Part shown: piece by piece, positions 63,551 through 64,000 of the stretch
How the letters are laid out: each line of letters begins with the position of its first letter
How positions within the stretch are numbered: the stretch's first letter is position 1
Assembly (NCBI RefSeq): GCF_018326005.1
Contig: NZ_AP021903.1
Span: 2,854,001 to 2,918,000 of the forward strand
DNA: 64,000 nt
Direction: 5' to 3'
From: Pseudomonas sp. Seg1
GTDB taxonomy: Bacteria; Pseudomonadota; Gammaproteobacteria; Pseudomonadales; Pseudomonadaceae
The notes under the pieces: model-generated
Database searches by the model: none
Told to the model about the DNA's origin: nothing
What the model saw: only the letters and a program-made list of their open reading frames with translations
Program-made: the position numbers and the translations under genes

Positions 63551-64000
63551 ATGCCCGCGCCACGCAATCGACCCGTCCAGGCAGCGGCGAAATCCGTTCT
63601 CGCCCAACTCGTTGATCACATCACCCCAGGCTCTACAGAAGCCTCTATCGCGAAGTTCGCCGCCGACCGACTGGCGCACGCGGGGTACCCGCATACCTGG
63701 TACTACGATTGCCCGGCCTTCGTACTTTTGGGGTCGCGTAGCCTGCTTTCAGTGTCCGGCCGCGATTATCAGCCCAGTGAAGAAAAGGTCGGCTTATATA
63801 ACCTGATAACCGTCGATCTCAGCCCGCGATCAGGCGATATCTGGGGTGATTGTGCTCGTTCGTTTTACGTTGAAGATGGAGTGTGTCGAACGGTGCCGGT
63901 GGGTGAGGAGTTCACTGGTGGATACGCGGTGCAACAGCGCTTGCATGCGCACATGCTGCAATTTGTTCGTCCTGAAACCACGTTTAACGACTTGTATGAG
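63551..64000 (+). CDS. M24-family metallopeptidase, cut off by window edge
   Basis: 150 residues are visible from ATG at 63551, preceded by AAGGAG. The sequence GYPHTWYYDCPAFVLLGSRS and, later, ITVDLSPRSGDIWGDCARSF fits the M24 (aminopeptidase P/creatinase) fold, where the Asp pair in DLSP/GDCARSF provides metal ligands. The remaining His/Glu ligands lie outside the window. It may be an Xaa-Pro peptidase or a relative. Confidence 0.75.
   Translation, partial: MPAPRNRPVQAAAKSVLAQLVDHITPGSTEASIAKFAADRLAHAGYPHTWYYDCPAFVLLGSRSLLSVSGRDYQPSEEKVGLYNLITVDLSPRSGDIWGDCARSFYVEDGVCRTVPVGEEFTGGYAVQQRLHAHMLQFVRPETTFNDLYE

Noticed and set aside
1..64000. tRNA or rRNA genes, phage attachment sites, integrases, replication origins
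   Set aside because: I looked for cloverleaf-like segments, CCA ends, integrase motifs and DnaA-box clusters and saw none that could be supported.

Overview
The window reads as chromosomal DNA of a Pseudomonas, most likely of the P. fluorescens group. The basis is GC-rich codon use, Pseudomonas-type REP palindromes (motifs like GTGGGAGCTGGCTTGCCAGC), a D-galactose dehydrogenase of the P. fluorescens type, a hydroxyproline catabolic cluster of the Pseudomonas type and two DUF6124-type genes. No rRNA, tRNA, CRISPR array, integrase or intact insertion sequence was seen.

Layout. 0-1.6 kb: end of a zinc alcohol dehydrogenase gene and a galactose dehydrogenase. 1.67-2.56 kb: seven tandem 133-bp REP units. 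2.6-10 kb: trans-4-hydroxy-L-proline degradation (permease, 2-epimerase, D-hydroxyproline dehydrogenase, deaminase, ketoglutarate semialdehyde dehydrogenase) with a divergent AraC-type regulator. 10.2-10.8 kb: a DUF6124 gene behind a long structured leader. 11.1-19.5 kb: a 2806-residue Ig-like repeat protein, with a perfect lux-box-like palindrome in front. 19.7-22.7 kb: lipoprotein, DUF3885-like protein, zinc-ribbon protein and a methyltransferase with a regulatory domain. 23.4-35.4 kb: a 2OG-Fe(II) oxygenase, a MetNIQ-like transporter, a sugar-type ABC transporter, a sulfite-oxidase-like molybdoenzyme, a TonB receptor and an APC permease; this could be a scavenging island, perhaps for organosulfur compounds. 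36.4-36.9 kb: a striking 169-residue protein that is 43% methionine. 37.1-45.6 kb: regulators and a sulfonate-type ABC cluster with an acyl-CoA-dehydrogenase-like enzyme. 45.9-48.4 kb: an AT-richer lipoprotein/trypsin-like protease pair. 48.5-51.4 kb: a mechanosensitive channel and a phosphodiesterase. 51.5-60 kb: accessory region with a GAF-PAS-GGDEF-EAL protein, peroxiredoxin, DsbA-like protein, LtrA-like membrane protein, monooxygenase, LLM oxidoreductase, gene remnants and a dispersed palindrome. 60.2-60.9 kb: a second DUF6124 gene with its leader. 61-64 kb: small unknown genes, a methyltransferase and the start of an M24 peptidase.

The two strongest leads are these. (1) The two DUF6124 leaders share an RNA-like architecture in which paired segments change together. 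One helix covers the ribosome-binding region in both, and one strand can pair with either of two loops, so they look like translational switches. (2) The Met/Cys-rich protein has its own promoter, ribosome-binding site and terminator, and is built from an internal duplication.
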